DNA of 43,795 bases from an uncultured Prevotellaceae bacterium. Lineage in GTDB: Bacteria > Bacteroidota > Bacteroidia > Bacteroidales > Bacteroidaceae. Positions 24,562 to 32,870 of the stretch are shown here, piece by piece. The translations under genes were made by a program, and so were the position numbers. Below the pieces are notes generated by a model. That model ran no database searches. It was given only the letters and a program-made list of their open reading frames with translations, and was not told the DNA's origin. The stretch lies in the NCBI GenBank assembly GCA_900314715.1, contig OMWI01000027.1:1-43795 (forward strand), given 5' to 3'. Numbering within the stretch: the first letter of the stretch is position 1; each line of letters opens with the position of its first letter.

Positions 24562-26016
24562 ATGAAAAAGATGAAATATCTATTCGCAGGCATATTCGCC
24601 TTCAGTGTAGCTTTGGGTGTAAATGCCCAAACAGTTGATTACAAGGAAGCTCTCAAGCCAATCACTACCGCTTTGGAGTCTTCATCAAACGATCCTAAAG
24701 TTTTGAAGGATTTGGTAAAAACATACAAGAAGCAATTCAAGAAGAATCCCGCTGCCATCGTAGCGCTTGGATATAGCTATTTTGGAGTGAAAGACTATAC
24801 CACAGCTATTGAATGTGCAGACTTAGCTCTTAAGATTAACAATAAGTTCGGTGATGCTTACGTGCTCAAAGGCGACGTTTCTTCTATGCAAGACGATGGT
24901 GGTGCCGCCGCTGGATGGTATCAAAACGCCATGACACAAGACCCAAAGAACCCTAATGGTTATTTAGGATATGCTAACGTATATCGTAAACGTGACCCAC
25001 AGGGTGCAGAGGATGCTATCAACCTACTCCGTAAGAACAACCCCGAGTACCCAGTTGATGCAGAACTTGGACACCTCATGTTCAATGCCGACAACATGGA
25101 CAAGGCATACGAGTACTATTCAAAGTCTAACAGGGATAAGCTCAATGAAGGTCGTCTCGCAGAGTATGCACTCGTTGCTGGTTCTGTTGACAAGAAAGCT
25201 GAGGCTCTCGACATCGCTAAGTTCGGTTTGAGCAAGTTCCCATCATCTAAGGCTTTCCTCCGTCTTGCCATCATTAACTCAGTTGGTACAGAAAAGTTTG
25301 ACGAAGCAGTTAACTTTGCTAAGAAGTTGATTGCTGAGGAAGGTGAAAGCAACTCTGGTGACCTTATCTACTACGGACAGGCTCTCGCAGGATTGGGACA
25401 ATATGATGAGGCTATCGCTAAGTTCAACAAGGCTATCGAAGTAGATGCTAAGAACATCATGCCTTATCAACACATCTCTGAGACTTATGCCAAGATGGGC
25501 GACGAGGATAAGGCTATTGAGCATAGCAAGAAGTATCTTGAACTGAATCCTAATGCCAAGATTTCTGAGTACACCAAACTCGCTGGTATCTATATGGCAA
25601 AGATGAAGAAGGGTGAGAATGCAGAGGAAAACTATGCCAATGCCATGAGCGTTTACGATGGCGTAGCAGCTAAGTATCCTCAGTTGAAGTCTTGGTCTCT
25701 CTATCAAAAGGCTAATGAGACCTTCAAGGCTGAGATGGACGAACAAGCACTTAATCTCTACAACGAAGTGGTAAATGCTTTGGAAAACAAGGGTGACCGC
25801 GACCGCGACGAGACAAACTATCTTGCTACTGCTTACCGTAACGGTGGTTACATCCTCTGGAGCACCAAGGGCGATACCGATGCGGCTCGTCCATACTTCG
25901 AGAAGTTGCTCAAGCTTGACCCTGAAAACAGTTTGGCAAAGAAATACTTCGAAGCTGAGGCTGCCGCAAATGCAGCTACAGAAGAAGCTGCACCTGCAGA
26001 ACAAGCTACGGAATAA
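24562..26016 (+). CDS. Periplasmic tetratricopeptide-repeat protein
   Basis: A 484-residue protein. Residues 1-22 form a signal peptide (cleavage likely after NAQ or VNA). The rest is built of TPR helices. Clear units include PAAIVALGYSYFGVKDYTTA (about 55-75), LIYYGQALAGLGQYDEAIAKF (about 270-290) and the following unit PYQHISETYAKMGDEDKAIEH. The C-terminus is an Ala/Glu-rich tail. TPR domains are protein-binding scaffolds. The gene is the last of the ExbB-TonB cluster and ends in a strong terminator 20 bp downstream, so it probably supports assembly or function of the TonB machinery; that role is inferred from position. Confidence 0.88.
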   Translation: MKKMKYLFAGIFAFSVALGVNAQTVDYKEALKPITTALESSSNDPKVLKDLVKTYKKQFKKNPAAIVALGYSYFGVKDYTTAIECADLALKINNKFGDAYVLKGDVSSMQDDGGAAAGWYQNAMTQDPKNPNGYLGYANVYRKRDPQGAEDAINLLRKNNPEYPVDAELGHLMFNADNMDKAYEYYSKSNRDKLNEGRLAEYALVAGSVDKKAEALDIAKFGLSKFPSSKAFLRLAIINSVGTEKFDEAVNFAKKLIAEEGESNSGDLIYYGQALAGLGQYDEAIAKFNKAIEVDAKNIMPYQHISETYAKMGDEDKAIEHSKKYLELNPNAKISEYTKLAGIYMAKMKKGENAEENYANAMSVYDGVAAKYPQLKSWSLYQKANETFKAEMDEQALNLYNEVVNALENKGDRDRDETNYLATAYRNGGYILWSTKGDTDAARPYFEKLLKLDPENSLAKKYFEAEAAANAATEEAAPAEQATE

Positions 26017-26035
26017 TATTTCCCCTTTATCATAA

Positions 26036-26071
26036 AAAGAAAGCATGGATTGACAGTCCATGCTTTTTTTT
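26036..26071 (+). terminator. Intrinsic terminator of the TonB cluster
   Basis: Perfect stem AAAGCATGGA (26040-26049) and TCCATGCTTT (26057-26066), seven-base loop, followed by a T8-type run. It lies 20 bp after the TPR gene stop. Confidence 0.9.
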
Positions 26072-26167
26072 GTGGCATAATAAATAGTATTATGTAAATT
26101 TTAGTTATGTGTATCTCAGTGGGCGTTTTTTGAGCTAATTCAGATGTTTATCGTGGATGAAACATTA

Positions 26168-28276
26168 TTAGTTGTTTTTACAGAGTAGTTCCTGATACAA
26201 CTTGAAAAGCTCAGCCACACACTTACTTTCAGTCATGGTCTTCACGTCGAAGCCATAAGCCTGCATCACGGCACGGTCGTTGTCTTGGTGAGCCTTGCGT
26301 AATTCTGGTGGCATAGTAAGTTCGTCGTATAAGTCAGCTAATGAAGAATCGGGATAAAGGGCGCGAGCATCAAGGATGGCTTGTGCTGTCTGTTCAATCC
26401 TTTTCTTCTGCTCTTCCGATGGTGTTGGCCATGGGAAATTGTTGTAAACAATATCCTTTGAATAGCGGTAATCACTCTTCAATCTTCCACAAACGGCTCG
26501 CATCCAAGCCATGTGAACATTGCTTTCGAGAATGCCAAAGTGATAGAGAGTGGCATCGGGAATGAGAAACACCAAGTCACTCGCCAATACATCTGGCGAC
26601 ATAAATCCCATAGGAACATATCGGCGTTTCTCAGAGGAAACTTTGGGAATGATTATGAAATTTGTGTCGGGCATATTTTCTACATGGAAACGTGTTGGAC
26701 GGTCAGCCAACTTTTGTGTTCCAATACTTGTGCTTGCCAAACGAGCCTTTCGTACTGCTTCTATACGTTTCATGCAATGAGGCATATTACGCAGTTCTGC
26801 AGGAGAACAATCCCCCAGCCATAGACAGTAGCGTGGTTTTTGGTGAATGAATTCTTCCGAGCCGTACCATAGTTTAAAATATTGTGCAGACTTGGGTTCT
26901 ATTTGAATGAATTTCTTCATCTCGTCTTTTGTGAATAGGTAATTTCCTCCATCTATAGGCTTATTACCTATACCAATCATAGGAACATTGCAAAATGGTG
27001 TATAGCGACTTTCTATAAATACATTTGGAGCATCGAGAAGATAGGCATTAATATTTTTGGCTTTGATGACTTTATCATTATCGAACAACAGTCCTTCCTT
27101 AAAGTCAGCAAGTGCATCATACCTTGGTTTGGATAAAGACGAAATACCGGGATAATGCTTGGTACTATCAATTTTGGGACCCTTTTTTCTGCTAAAGCCA
27201 ATAATCACACAATGTACATGAGCCTTAATTTTCGCTTCGCTGTCCCAACGAAATGTTCTATAAGCAAAGTCGATGCAAAGTCCTTTCTCCATCAGTGGCT
27301 TCCATAAGTTGGAGACTTGCTCTCCCTGACAAATACTGTTTGTAGAAACGAAAGCTACTTTTGCACCACCAATCCACCATGCCTCAAAAGCTTTTTTGTA
27401 CCAACAACAAACATAGTCCAAATTGCCTACGTTTTTCCAATTTTGACCAAAGATGTTTAGTACATCTTCTTTTTGTTTTTTGTTCATTTGTCGTGCACCA
27501 ACAAACGGGGGATTGCCTATGATATAGTCATAGAATACCATTAAACCTTGTTTCCAGTCTTTTTCTTTTTCCGTCCTTTCATTAAATGTCATAACAAAAG
27601 TTTCAGATTGTGTATTAGGGAAATATGCAGGAGTGGTGTGAGGACGAATTGTCTCTGGGAGTCCATTTGGACATTCTATAAGATTCCAGTTTTCTTGTAA
27701 AGCGTTGCCTTCTTTTATATTATGATAGCTCTTCAATGGTAGAAAATCAATGTCACGATGAATAATCTTTTCCGTCTCTGCCAACATCTGAGCCTCAGAA
27801 ATCCAAAGGGCAGTCGTAGCAACGGTAACGGCAAAGTCGTTGATTTCAATGCCATAGAATTGCTGAATGCTCACTTTGATGGGATTCACTTCTTCAAAGC
27901 CGATGAACGCCTGTCCGTGATAGCGTTCGCGAATAGCCTCGTTTTCCAATCTACGTAGTGAAAGATAAGTTTCCGTGAGGAAGTTGCCAGAACCGCAAGC
28001 AGGGTCAAGGAATGTGAGCGAAGCCAAGCGGTTTTGGTAAGCATCAAGTTTCTTTTGACGTTGTTTTTCCACCTTTTCCTCTAAGATATCATCTAATTCA
28101 CGCCGCAAATCATTGAGGAATAGCGGGTCTATTACCTTATGGATATTCTCAATGCTTGTATAGTGCATTCCACCGCTTCGACGAGTCTCAGGGTTTAATG
28201 TTGATTCAAACACCGCACCGAAGATGGTAGGCGAAATCTCACTCCAGTCGAAATCAAGACTGGCATTCTGAAGCAA
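26168..28276 (-). CDS. C-terminal frame: N6-adenine DNA methyltransferase and target recognition
   Basis: A 702-residue open frame beginning at a TTG. It carries SAM-binding motif I, LDPACGSGNFL (90-100), and the catalytic NPPF (255-258 in YIIGNPPFVGARQ), which define a gamma-class N6-adenine methyltransferase. A target-recognition-like region follows (about 400-600), with a conserved RYSKDIVYNNFPWP at about 620-633, which in MmeI-like enzymes closes the methyltransferase/TRD unit. It might be translated alone and act as an orphan methyltransferase, but it lacks the N-terminal domain and a recognisable ribosome-binding site. Confidence 0.6.
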   Translation of the reverse strand: MLQNASLDFDWSEISPTIFGAVFESTLNPETRRSGGMHYTSIENIHKVIDPLFLNDLRRELDDILEEKVEKQRQKKLDAYQNRLASLTFLDPACGSGNFLTETYLSLRRLENEAIRERYHGQAFIGFEEVNPIKVSIQQFYGIEINDFAVTVATTALWISEAQMLAETEKIIHRDIDFLPLKSYHNIKEGNALQENWNLIECPNGLPETIRPHTTPAYFPNTQSETFVMTFNERTEKEKDWKQGLMVFYDYIIGNPPFVGARQMNKKQKEDVLNIFGQNWKNVGNLDYVCCWYKKAFEAWWIGGAKVAFVSTNSICQGEQVSNLWKPLMEKGLCIDFAYRTFRWDSEAKIKAHVHCVIIGFSRKKGPKIDSTKHYPGISSLSKPRYDALADFKEGLLFDNDKVIKAKNINAYLLDAPNVFIESRYTPFCNVPMIGIGNKPIDGGNYLFTKDEMKKFIQIEPKSAQYFKLWYGSEEFIHQKPRYCLWLGDCSPAELRNMPHCMKRIEAVRKARLASTSIGTQKLADRPTRFHVENMPDTNFIIIPKVSSEKRRYVPMGFMSPDVLASDLVFLIPDATLYHFGILESNVHMAWMRAVCGRLKSDYRYSKDIVYNNFPWPTPSEEQKKRIEQTAQAILDARALYPDSSLADLYDELTMPPELRKAHQDNDRAVMQAYGFDVKTMTESKCVAELFKLYQELLCKNN

Positions 28277-29139
28277 TGCCTGTTTAATTCCTCTGTGAAC
28301 TGAGGGATTTCTATTTCTTCTTCAAACAATCCCCCGTTTGTATAAGGAAATGCTTTCAAGTCGTCTTTCAGGTATTTGCTGCGTTTGTCTTGTGGCTTAT
28401 TCAACACTTCAAACAAGCGAATGAGTGCATTACGCAAATCCTCCGCCTCATAATGAACAAGATAATCATGAAATTGGTCATGTCCGAACACACCCGCATC
28501 CTCGGCATATAGGCAAAACACGATGCGCACACAAAGGATATTTAACCACCGAAGGGCTTCAGGCGAGTTGTCGTCATATTGTTTTAGTAAAGCCTCGTAA
28601 ATACTTCCGACAATTTCACCAGCTTGCATGGAAACTTGCATCTCCTTGGAAAGATGTTCGTTTTTTGCATCTACGAGAAATTGCAGGCGATAGTATTCCT
28701 TACCTAAATTCTCCAATAAAATCTGTTCAGGTTCTCCATTCGGTTGTTCCATGTCATAGACGAGAAACTCCGAGAAGTTGCACGTTACAATCCATCGGGG
28801 ATGCTTCGAAAGAGGCATGTTTGCCACGTAACGCTTTGCCTGTTGGAAGGGATTGAGTATCGAACCATCACTTTGTACGATGCCCTTACGCAAGTCCTTT
28901 CCCAACGTTTTTTGTTCTATCAATACTTTCGTCGATGGAATATGCCCATCGATGAAATTGGTCTTATCTACTTTTACTTGTTCTTCATAGAAGATAAACT
29001 CTGCAATGTTTTTCACACCATATACATTGGTTAACAAGTCTGCCCAGAATATCTGCGAATCACCTTTTTCATAGCCTCTTCCCATCCATCGCTTGGCAAA
29101 CTCGGAAGCCGCAATAGATTGTTGTTTTTCCTTATTCAT
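28195..29139 (-). CDS. N-terminal frame: MmeI-like nuclease domain
   Basis: Translation from ATG 29139 gives 314 residues, of which about 283 belong to the enzyme and the rest is out-of-frame tail. Asp64, Glu75 and Lys77 form a D-X10-E-X-K motif (IDGHIPSTKVLIEQK), the nuclease signature of MmeI-type enzymes. A helical spacer follows (about 150-280). An upstream in-frame TTG at 29163 overlaps the -7 box and is not used. Confidence 0.6.
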   Translation of the reverse strand: MNKEKQQSIAASEFAKRWMGRGYEKGDSQIFWADLLTNVYGVKNIAEFIFYEEQVKVDKTNFIDGHIPSTKVLIEQKTLGKDLRKGIVQSDGSILNPFQQAKRYVANMPLSKHPRWIVTCNFSEFLVYDMEQPNGEPEQILLENLGKEYYRLQFLVDAKNEHLSKEMQVSMQAGEIVGSIYEALLKQYDDNSPEALRWLNILCVRIVFCLYAEDAGVFGHDQFHDYLVHYEAEDLRNALIRLFEVLNKPQDKRSKYLKDDLKAFPYTNGGLFEEEIEIPQFTEELNRHCFRMPVLISTGVRFRLPSSVRCLNQH

Positions 29140-29160
29140 AATCTTTATTGGTTCACATTG

Positions 29161-29168
29161 CAAAGATA
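29161..29168 (-). promoter_or_regulatory. -7 promoter box of the restriction-modification gene
   Basis: CAAAGATA on the plus strand (TATCTTTG on the minus strand), 21 bp upstream of ATG 29139, so transcription would begin only about 15 bp before the start codon. Confidence 0.6.
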
Positions 29169-29476
29169 ATAAAAGATTATGAATGAAGTGTATTTCTTGG
29201 GAAAAGATTTATCAACTCAGTTTATTTTTCAATAAATGGGAAATGTATTGAGAAGAGCTAAAATAGGTATTTATCTTGATGAAAGGCTTGTTGTTTCTCT
29301 CATGGTTTGTCATGTTATTTCGCAATTTTGGCTCATATTTCAGGCGTTATTTCAAAATGATTTAGAGTTGGTCGTAAATATGAAAAACTGGAGTGTGTTT
29401 GCTAATGAGTTGAATGTCAGTGTAATAGCAATTTGTGATGTTTTTAATATGACCAAAAAGACGTAGTTTTACCACA
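29169..29476. other. Intergenic stretch without recognisable gene
   Basis: About 300 bp between the restriction-modification promoter and the dyad array. A plus-strand frame of 76 codons (29236-29466) shows no family resemblance, promoter or ribosome-binding site and is not called. Confidence 0.5.
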
Positions 29477-29538
29477 AAAAGTATGTGTTTTGGCGTTTAT
29501 AAAGTATAGTTTTTAGCACTCGTAAATGATATATTTAC
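29477..29538. repeat. 23-bp-period dyad array (TAAAT/ATTTA type), degenerate
   Basis: AAAAG-TATGT-GTTTT (29477-29491), TAAAG-TATAG-TTTTT (29500-29514) and the perfect dyad TAAAT-GATAT-ATTTA (29523-29537) start 23 bp apart, with 8-bp linkers. It is weaker than the other arrays but has the same half-site/spacer layout. Confidence 0.55.
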
Positions 29539-29659
29539 GGTCAAAAATGTATTACTTTGTCTGTCGAAACTTATAATATCTTTCGGAAAAATGTATATTA
29601 TCATCTTTATTAACTCTTTTTTCGGCTCTTCCAACTCTAGAATGCAAGAAAATTCAGAC

Positions 29660-29880
29660 AAAAAAGTGTTGAGAAGTTTGAAGGAGGAATTAGGAAGGAG
29701 GAAGTATTTCGCCTATCGGCGAGTATGAAGGTTTTGAAGTATGAATTAGGAATTACGAAGGAGGACGTAATTCGCCTATCGGCGAGTTTGAAGGTTGGAA
29801 GGAAGATGTACTTCATACATCAATACTTTTATCCTATGACTTTGTCACACCACTTCCTACTTCGTAATTCATAATTCACA
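29660..29880. repeat. Direct repeats with CGCCTATCGGCG hairpin, plus an inverted flank
   Basis: TTCGCCTATCGGCGAGT occurs at 29708-29724 and 29771-29787 (63 bp apart), embedded in longer similar blocks with GAATTAGGAA, AAGGAGGA and GAAGGTT. A complementary TTCCTACTTCGTAATTC lies at about 29854-29870, facing GGAATTACGAAGGAGG near 29750-29765. This is an intergenic repeat cluster with no coding potential that I can see. Confidence 0.75.
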
Positions 29881-29888
29881 CATCAAAA

Positions 29889-29922
29889 AAACGGCTCGAT
29901 CTTGCAAAAGATCGAGCCGTTT
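29889..29922 (-). terminator. Intrinsic terminator of the ferredoxin gene
   Basis: A perfect 15-bp stem (AAACGGCTCGATCTT and its complement) with a GCAA tetraloop. On the minus strand it is followed by a T-run. It lies 22 bp past the ferredoxin stop codon. Confidence 0.9.
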
Positions 29923-29944
29923 GTCTTTTTACTCGTAAGTTGTC

Positions 29945-30112
29945 TTACGGCAAGCTGATTGCTTCGTTTGGACAAGCTTCTGCACAAGTTCCACACTCTG
30001 TGCAAAGGTCTGGGTCAATTGAATAGATGTCGCCTTCAGAAATAGCTCCTGCTGGGCATTCGTCGATACATGTACCGCAAGCGATGCAGTCTTCACTAAT
30101 TACGTAAGCCAT
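29945..30112 (-). CDS. 2[4Fe-4S] ferredoxin
   Basis: A 55-residue protein, short but unmistakable. The first cluster motif is C9-x2-C12-x2-C15-x3-C19-P and the second C37-x2-C40-x2-C43-x3-C47-P. The spacing is that of clostridial-type low-potential ferredoxins, which carry single electrons in the cytoplasm for enzymes such as pyruvate:ferredoxin oxidoreductase, hydrogenase or Rnf. ATG 30112 is the only sensible start. It stands alone between a strong terminator and a promoter flanked by two dyads. Confidence 0.97.
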   Translation of the reverse strand: MAYVISEDCIACGTCIDECPAGAISEGDIYSIDPDLCTECGTCAEACPNEAISLP

Positions 30113-30156
30113 AATGTTGTTCGTTTTTATAATTAATAATGTTTTTCTTATCGATG

Positions 30157-30227
30157 TTAGGTATAATACCTAATTCTTATTGCTTGCAAAGATACGTTTT
30201 TATTTTTAAATACCTACAATTAGGTAT
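30157..30227 (-). promoter_or_regulatory. Ferredoxin promoter flanked by two ATACCTA/TAGGTAT dyads
   Basis: The -7 box is CAAAGATA at 30187-30194 (TATCTTTG on the minus strand), with CAAT 22 bp upstream as a weak -33 box. A perfect dyad TTAGGTATAATACCTAA lies at 30157-30173, in the transcribed leader. A second dyad, ATACCTA-CAAT-TAGGTAT, lies at 30210-30227, over the -33 region. Both use the half-site ATACCTA but with opposite order of the arms. This looks like an operator pair of a dedicated regulator, possibly sensing iron or redox state (inference). Confidence 0.65.
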
Positions 30228-30305
30228 GTATTTTTTTGTTATTTATATTTTGTCTTAATAGAACCTTAGGCAATAAGAAGGCAACTTTCTCGTTTATATA
30301 TGTAG

Positions 30306-31058
30306 ATGAAAGTTAGAAATCATATCATAGTCCTATTGTTGGCAGTCCTGTTGCCGATGTCGGTGTTCTCACAGGAGCGCACGGTGCAGAATAGGCCTTA
30401 TACCGACTTGCGGAAATTCCACTTCGGGATTCTCGTGGGTGCTCACTTGCAAGACCTTGAGTTTAAGAATGTCGGTCCGCAGGTGGTACAATCAGAAGAT
30501 GGGTCGATGGTAGACGCTCTCGTAACTACCGACCAAGACCGATGGGATCCTGGCTTTACGGTGGGAGTGTTGGGCGAACTTCGTTTGAATACCAATTTCC
30601 AATTGCGTGTTGCACCAGCGATGTTTTTCGGTACGCATCACATCACTTTCCACAACTACAAAGACTTAACGCCAGAAGGTGTGGCGCGTCAACAGCACCA
30701 GTCGATGAAAGTGGCATATATCTCTGCTGCCGTTGACTTAATCTTTGCTGGCCCTCGATTTAATAACCATCGTCCGTATATGATGGCAGGTGTGAATCCT
30801 GTGATTAACCTCAACAACAAGATGGACGATTTCCTCAAGTTGAATCGAACAGACGTGTTTCTGGAATTAGGCTTTGGATGTGATTTTTACCTTCCCTTTT
30901 TCAAGTTGCGCCCAGAGTTGAAGTTCATGTATGGCTTGACCAATAGTTTGGATAAGACACACGTAAACCGATTGCGCGACAAGACCAAGATTCCCTATAC
31001 GCAATCCGTTAACGATGCAAGGTCGAAAATCATTGCATTGACATTCTATTTCGAATAA
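30306..31058 (+). CDS. porT: PorT-family outer-membrane protein
   Basis: A 250-residue protein. Residues 1-22 form a signal peptide (cleavage likely after VFS or FSQ). The mature part resembles the PorT/SprT beta-barrel: KFHFGILVGAHLQDLEF (about 37-53), DRWDPGFTVGVLGELRLNTNFQLRVAP (about 77-105), a RPYMMAGVNPVINL segment (about 157-170), FGCDFYLPFFKLRPELKF and a C-terminal aromatic residue (TFYFE) typical of barrel proteins. PorT is part of type IX secretion/gliding in Bacteroidota; its length is close to that of the P. gingivalis protein. Other T9SS genes are not adjacent, as is common. A generic outer-membrane barrel of unknown role is the alternative. Confidence 0.78.
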   Translation: MKVRNHIIVLLLAVLLPMSVFSQERTVQNRPYTDLRKFHFGILVGAHLQDLEFKNVGPQVVQSEDGSMVDALVTTDQDRWDPGFTVGVLGELRLNTNFQLRVAPAMFFGTHHITFHNYKDLTPEGVARQQHQSMKVAYISAAVDLIFAGPRFNNHRPYMMAGVNPVINLNNKMDDFLKLNRTDVFLELGFGCDFYLPFFKLRPELKFMYGLTNSLDKTHVNRLRDKTKIPYTQSVNDARSKIIALTFYFE

Positions 31059-31068
31059 ATACGAAGGG

Positions 31069-31980
31069 TTACCTTCCAAAATCCCCCTTTAACGTTCGCT
31101 TGATGCGCCTGATGGCTTTAGCGAAGAATGAGTTGGTGCGAGCGTAATAGTTAGAAAATGCTTGTCGTGCCGCCTCGTTTTCCACGATGGGTTGGATTTT
31201 AACGACAGGTAAAGGTTTCATCCATAAATCGGAGTCGTAAAGATTGCCGCTTCCACAATTGGTACCGCTTCCGTCAAATCCCTCGTTTTGAATGAGTGAC
31301 TTTCCTACGTTAAGCGATAATTTATCTGCGAGAAATAGAGAAGCATTCCATCTGATGGCCCATGAATTGTTCTTTCCTTTGATTTGATTACGGAGCATAC
31401 GAGTGTAACCGTATTTGCCATTGAAATCGAATCGATAGGTTAGTTTTCGCCTGATGAGTTCGTCGAGCAATTCTTGTCCATTGGGATTAAATAATTTCCA
31501 AGCACGTTTCCATGTTGCCCAACCCCAACTACCCGTCCATTTAATGAGGAACGTATCGGGTAGGATAGGGTCTTTGGTGAAATCACAAGCTTGAATATGG
31601 CAAACATTGTCCTCGTCCTTGTATGTTTCCAAAGCATCGTTCATGAATTGCAGAAAATAAGGAGCCACGATGAGGTCGTCTTCCAATACGATGACTCTCC
31701 CGTATTGATTGACCAAGGTGGTAACGCCGTCAATGATGTTGCGTGCAAGTCCCCAATTCTCTGTACGTTCTACATAGTGTATTTCCTTGAATCCCTTGAT
31801 GGAGTGGATGAATTGTCTTACCTCGTTTACGTTAGGTTGAGCCGTTTCGTCCTTGGCTGCATCAGAAAATATGTATAGTTCGCTTTCCTTTGCCAATTCG
31901 TTGGCAAGTAATGACTCGATGCTTCTCCTTACGTGGAGAGGACGATTATAGACGAATAATAATATAGGTGCCAATGTCAT
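31069..31980 (-). CDS. GT-A fold glycosyltransferase
   Basis: A 303-residue cytoplasmic or membrane-associated enzyme without transmembrane helices. N-terminal APILLFVYNRPLHVRRSIESL and VLEDDLIVAPYFLQFMNDAL (about 97-116; EDD being the metal/nucleotide-sugar site) indicate a GT-A nucleotide-sugar transferase of the family-2/GNT-I-like kind. GSWGWATWKRAWK (about 150-163) is a feature of this subgroup. Its ATG overlaps the stop of the upstream glycosyltransferase gene by 4 nt. It is last in a four-gene minus-strand operon and converges with porT, leaving only 10 bp between the stops. Donor and acceptor are unknown. Confidence 0.88.
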   Translation of the reverse strand: MTLAPILLFVYNRPLHVRRSIESLLANELAKESELYIFSDAAKDETAQPNVNEVRQFIHSIKGFKEIHYVERTENWGLARNIIDGVTTLVNQYGRVIVLEDDLIVAPYFLQFMNDALETYKDEDNVCHIQACDFTKDPILPDTFLIKWTGSWGWATWKRAWKLFNPNGQELLDELIRRKLTYRFDFNGKYGYTRMLRNQIKGKNNSWAIRWNASLFLADKLSLNVGKSLIQNEGFDGSGTNCGSGNLYDSDLWMKPLPVVKIQPIVENEAARQAFSNYYARTNSFFAKAIRRIKRTLKGDFGR

Positions 31981-32870
31981 GGTTCATAATTTTTTAGTTC
32001 TACATTCTTGGATATTTTTCTCGCTTTTGCCACTTCGTTAGATTTCGATAGCAAATTGAAGCCCATCACCGTATAAATCAGCGCGTTGCGCCACTTGCCT
32101 TTTATGGCAGAAGTGATAGTCTTTTTGCCGATGGCGAGTATGCCCATGCAAAATGCCTTGCCAAACGAGTAGTTGATGTTGGTATATTCAGACAGATGGT
32201 AAACACGTTCACTACGAATGAAATGCGCTCTCGTAGCAGGACGAAACTCTCGGTCGTGATAGCCGAACACCGAGGGTACGTAACCAATCTTATAATGATA
32301 GTACGCCATGCGATTAGCCATATCCTTGTCTTCGCCATAGTGGTAGAAGATTGGAGCGAAGAGTCCTGTCTTCTTTAGTACGTCGGTACGTATCATCCAG
32401 ATGGCAGCATCGATGAACGGTACCTGTACGATTTCCGTGTCGGGAAATCCGCTTATTTCATGAATACCCGTGTATGTGGCAAATCCCTTTTCAGGTTTGT
32501 CACCATTCCCCGTGAGATGGATAGGCGAGATGATTCCGTATTCGGGATGATTCAAACTTACTTTTGCCAAGCGTTCCAAGGTATTTGTATCGAGCCATGC
32601 ATCCTCGTTGAGCAGCAACACCGCATCGTAACCCTCCTTGATGGCAAGAAGAATACCAATGTTGTTGGCCTTTCCGAATCCCAAGTTAGCATGATTTTCG
32701 ATGAGTCTCACTTGTGGGTACCGTTCCCGTATCGTCTTGACGGTTTCGTCCTTAGAATCGTTGTCGAGCACCAAGATGTCGGTGGGGTAACCCGATTGAA
32801 TCATGCTTCCCAGACACTTGTCTATCCACGGCATGAAGTTGTACGATACGATAATTGTGAGTATTTTCAT
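31977..32870 (-). CDS. Family 2 glycosyltransferase, rhamnosyltransferase-like
   Basis: A 297-residue GT-A enzyme. The N-terminus TIIVSYNFMPWIDKCLGSM is followed by LVLDNDSKDETVKTI, ENHANLGFGKANNIG and LLNEDAWLDTNTL, the classical order of WbbL/RfbF-like GT2 enzymes. The metal-binding acidic pair is in NEDA. It acts at the cytoplasmic face in polysaccharide or glycan assembly. It is third in the operon flippase > HxRRxD transferase > this gene > GT-A transferase, with 4-nt overlaps on both sides. Confidence 0.9.
   Translation of the reverse strand: MKILTIIVSYNFMPWIDKCLGSMIQSGYPTDILVLDNDSKDETVKTIRERYPQVRLIENHANLGFGKANNIGILLAIKEGYDAVLLLNEDAWLDTNTLERLAKVSLNHPEYGIISPIHLTGNGDKPEKGFATYTGIHEISGFPDTEIVQVPFIDAAIWMIRTDVLKKTGLFAPIFYHYGEDKDMANRMAYYHYKIGYVPSVFGYHDREFRPATRAHFIRSERVYHLSEYTNINYSFGKAFCMGILAIGKKTITSAIKGKWRNALIYTVMGFNLLSKSNEVAKARKISKNVELKNYEP

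Larger units (their letters stand above)
26168..29139 (-). pseudogene. Frameshifted MmeI-like fused restriction-modification enzyme
   Basis: Two minus-strand frames together spell one enzyme of about 990 residues: nuclease, helical spacer, methyltransferase and target-recognition domain. The N-terminal frame reads through ...IPQFTEE and then runs into an unrelated tail. The other frame resumes at ...QALLQNASLDFDW. On the plus strand the junction reads AATTCCTC (about 28287-28294); one more T there would restore a continuous reading E-I-K-Q-A-L-L. A single-base deletion is therefore the simplest explanation, either genuine or a sequencing error. Catalytic motifs on both sides are intact. In this class one polypeptide both methylates adenine and cuts. 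No separate specificity or partner gene is adjacent. Confidence 0.8.

Noticed and set aside
25279-26061. A 260-codon minus-strand frame opposite the TPR gene, and similar ones opposite tonB and exbB
   Set aside because: Antisense frames created by codon bias of the real genes; hydrophobic and Ser/Thr-rich composition without motifs.
29236-29466. A 76-codon plus-strand frame upstream of the restriction-modification gene
   Set aside because: No -7 box, no ribosome-binding site and no family resemblance; it lies in AT-rich spacer next to the dyad array.
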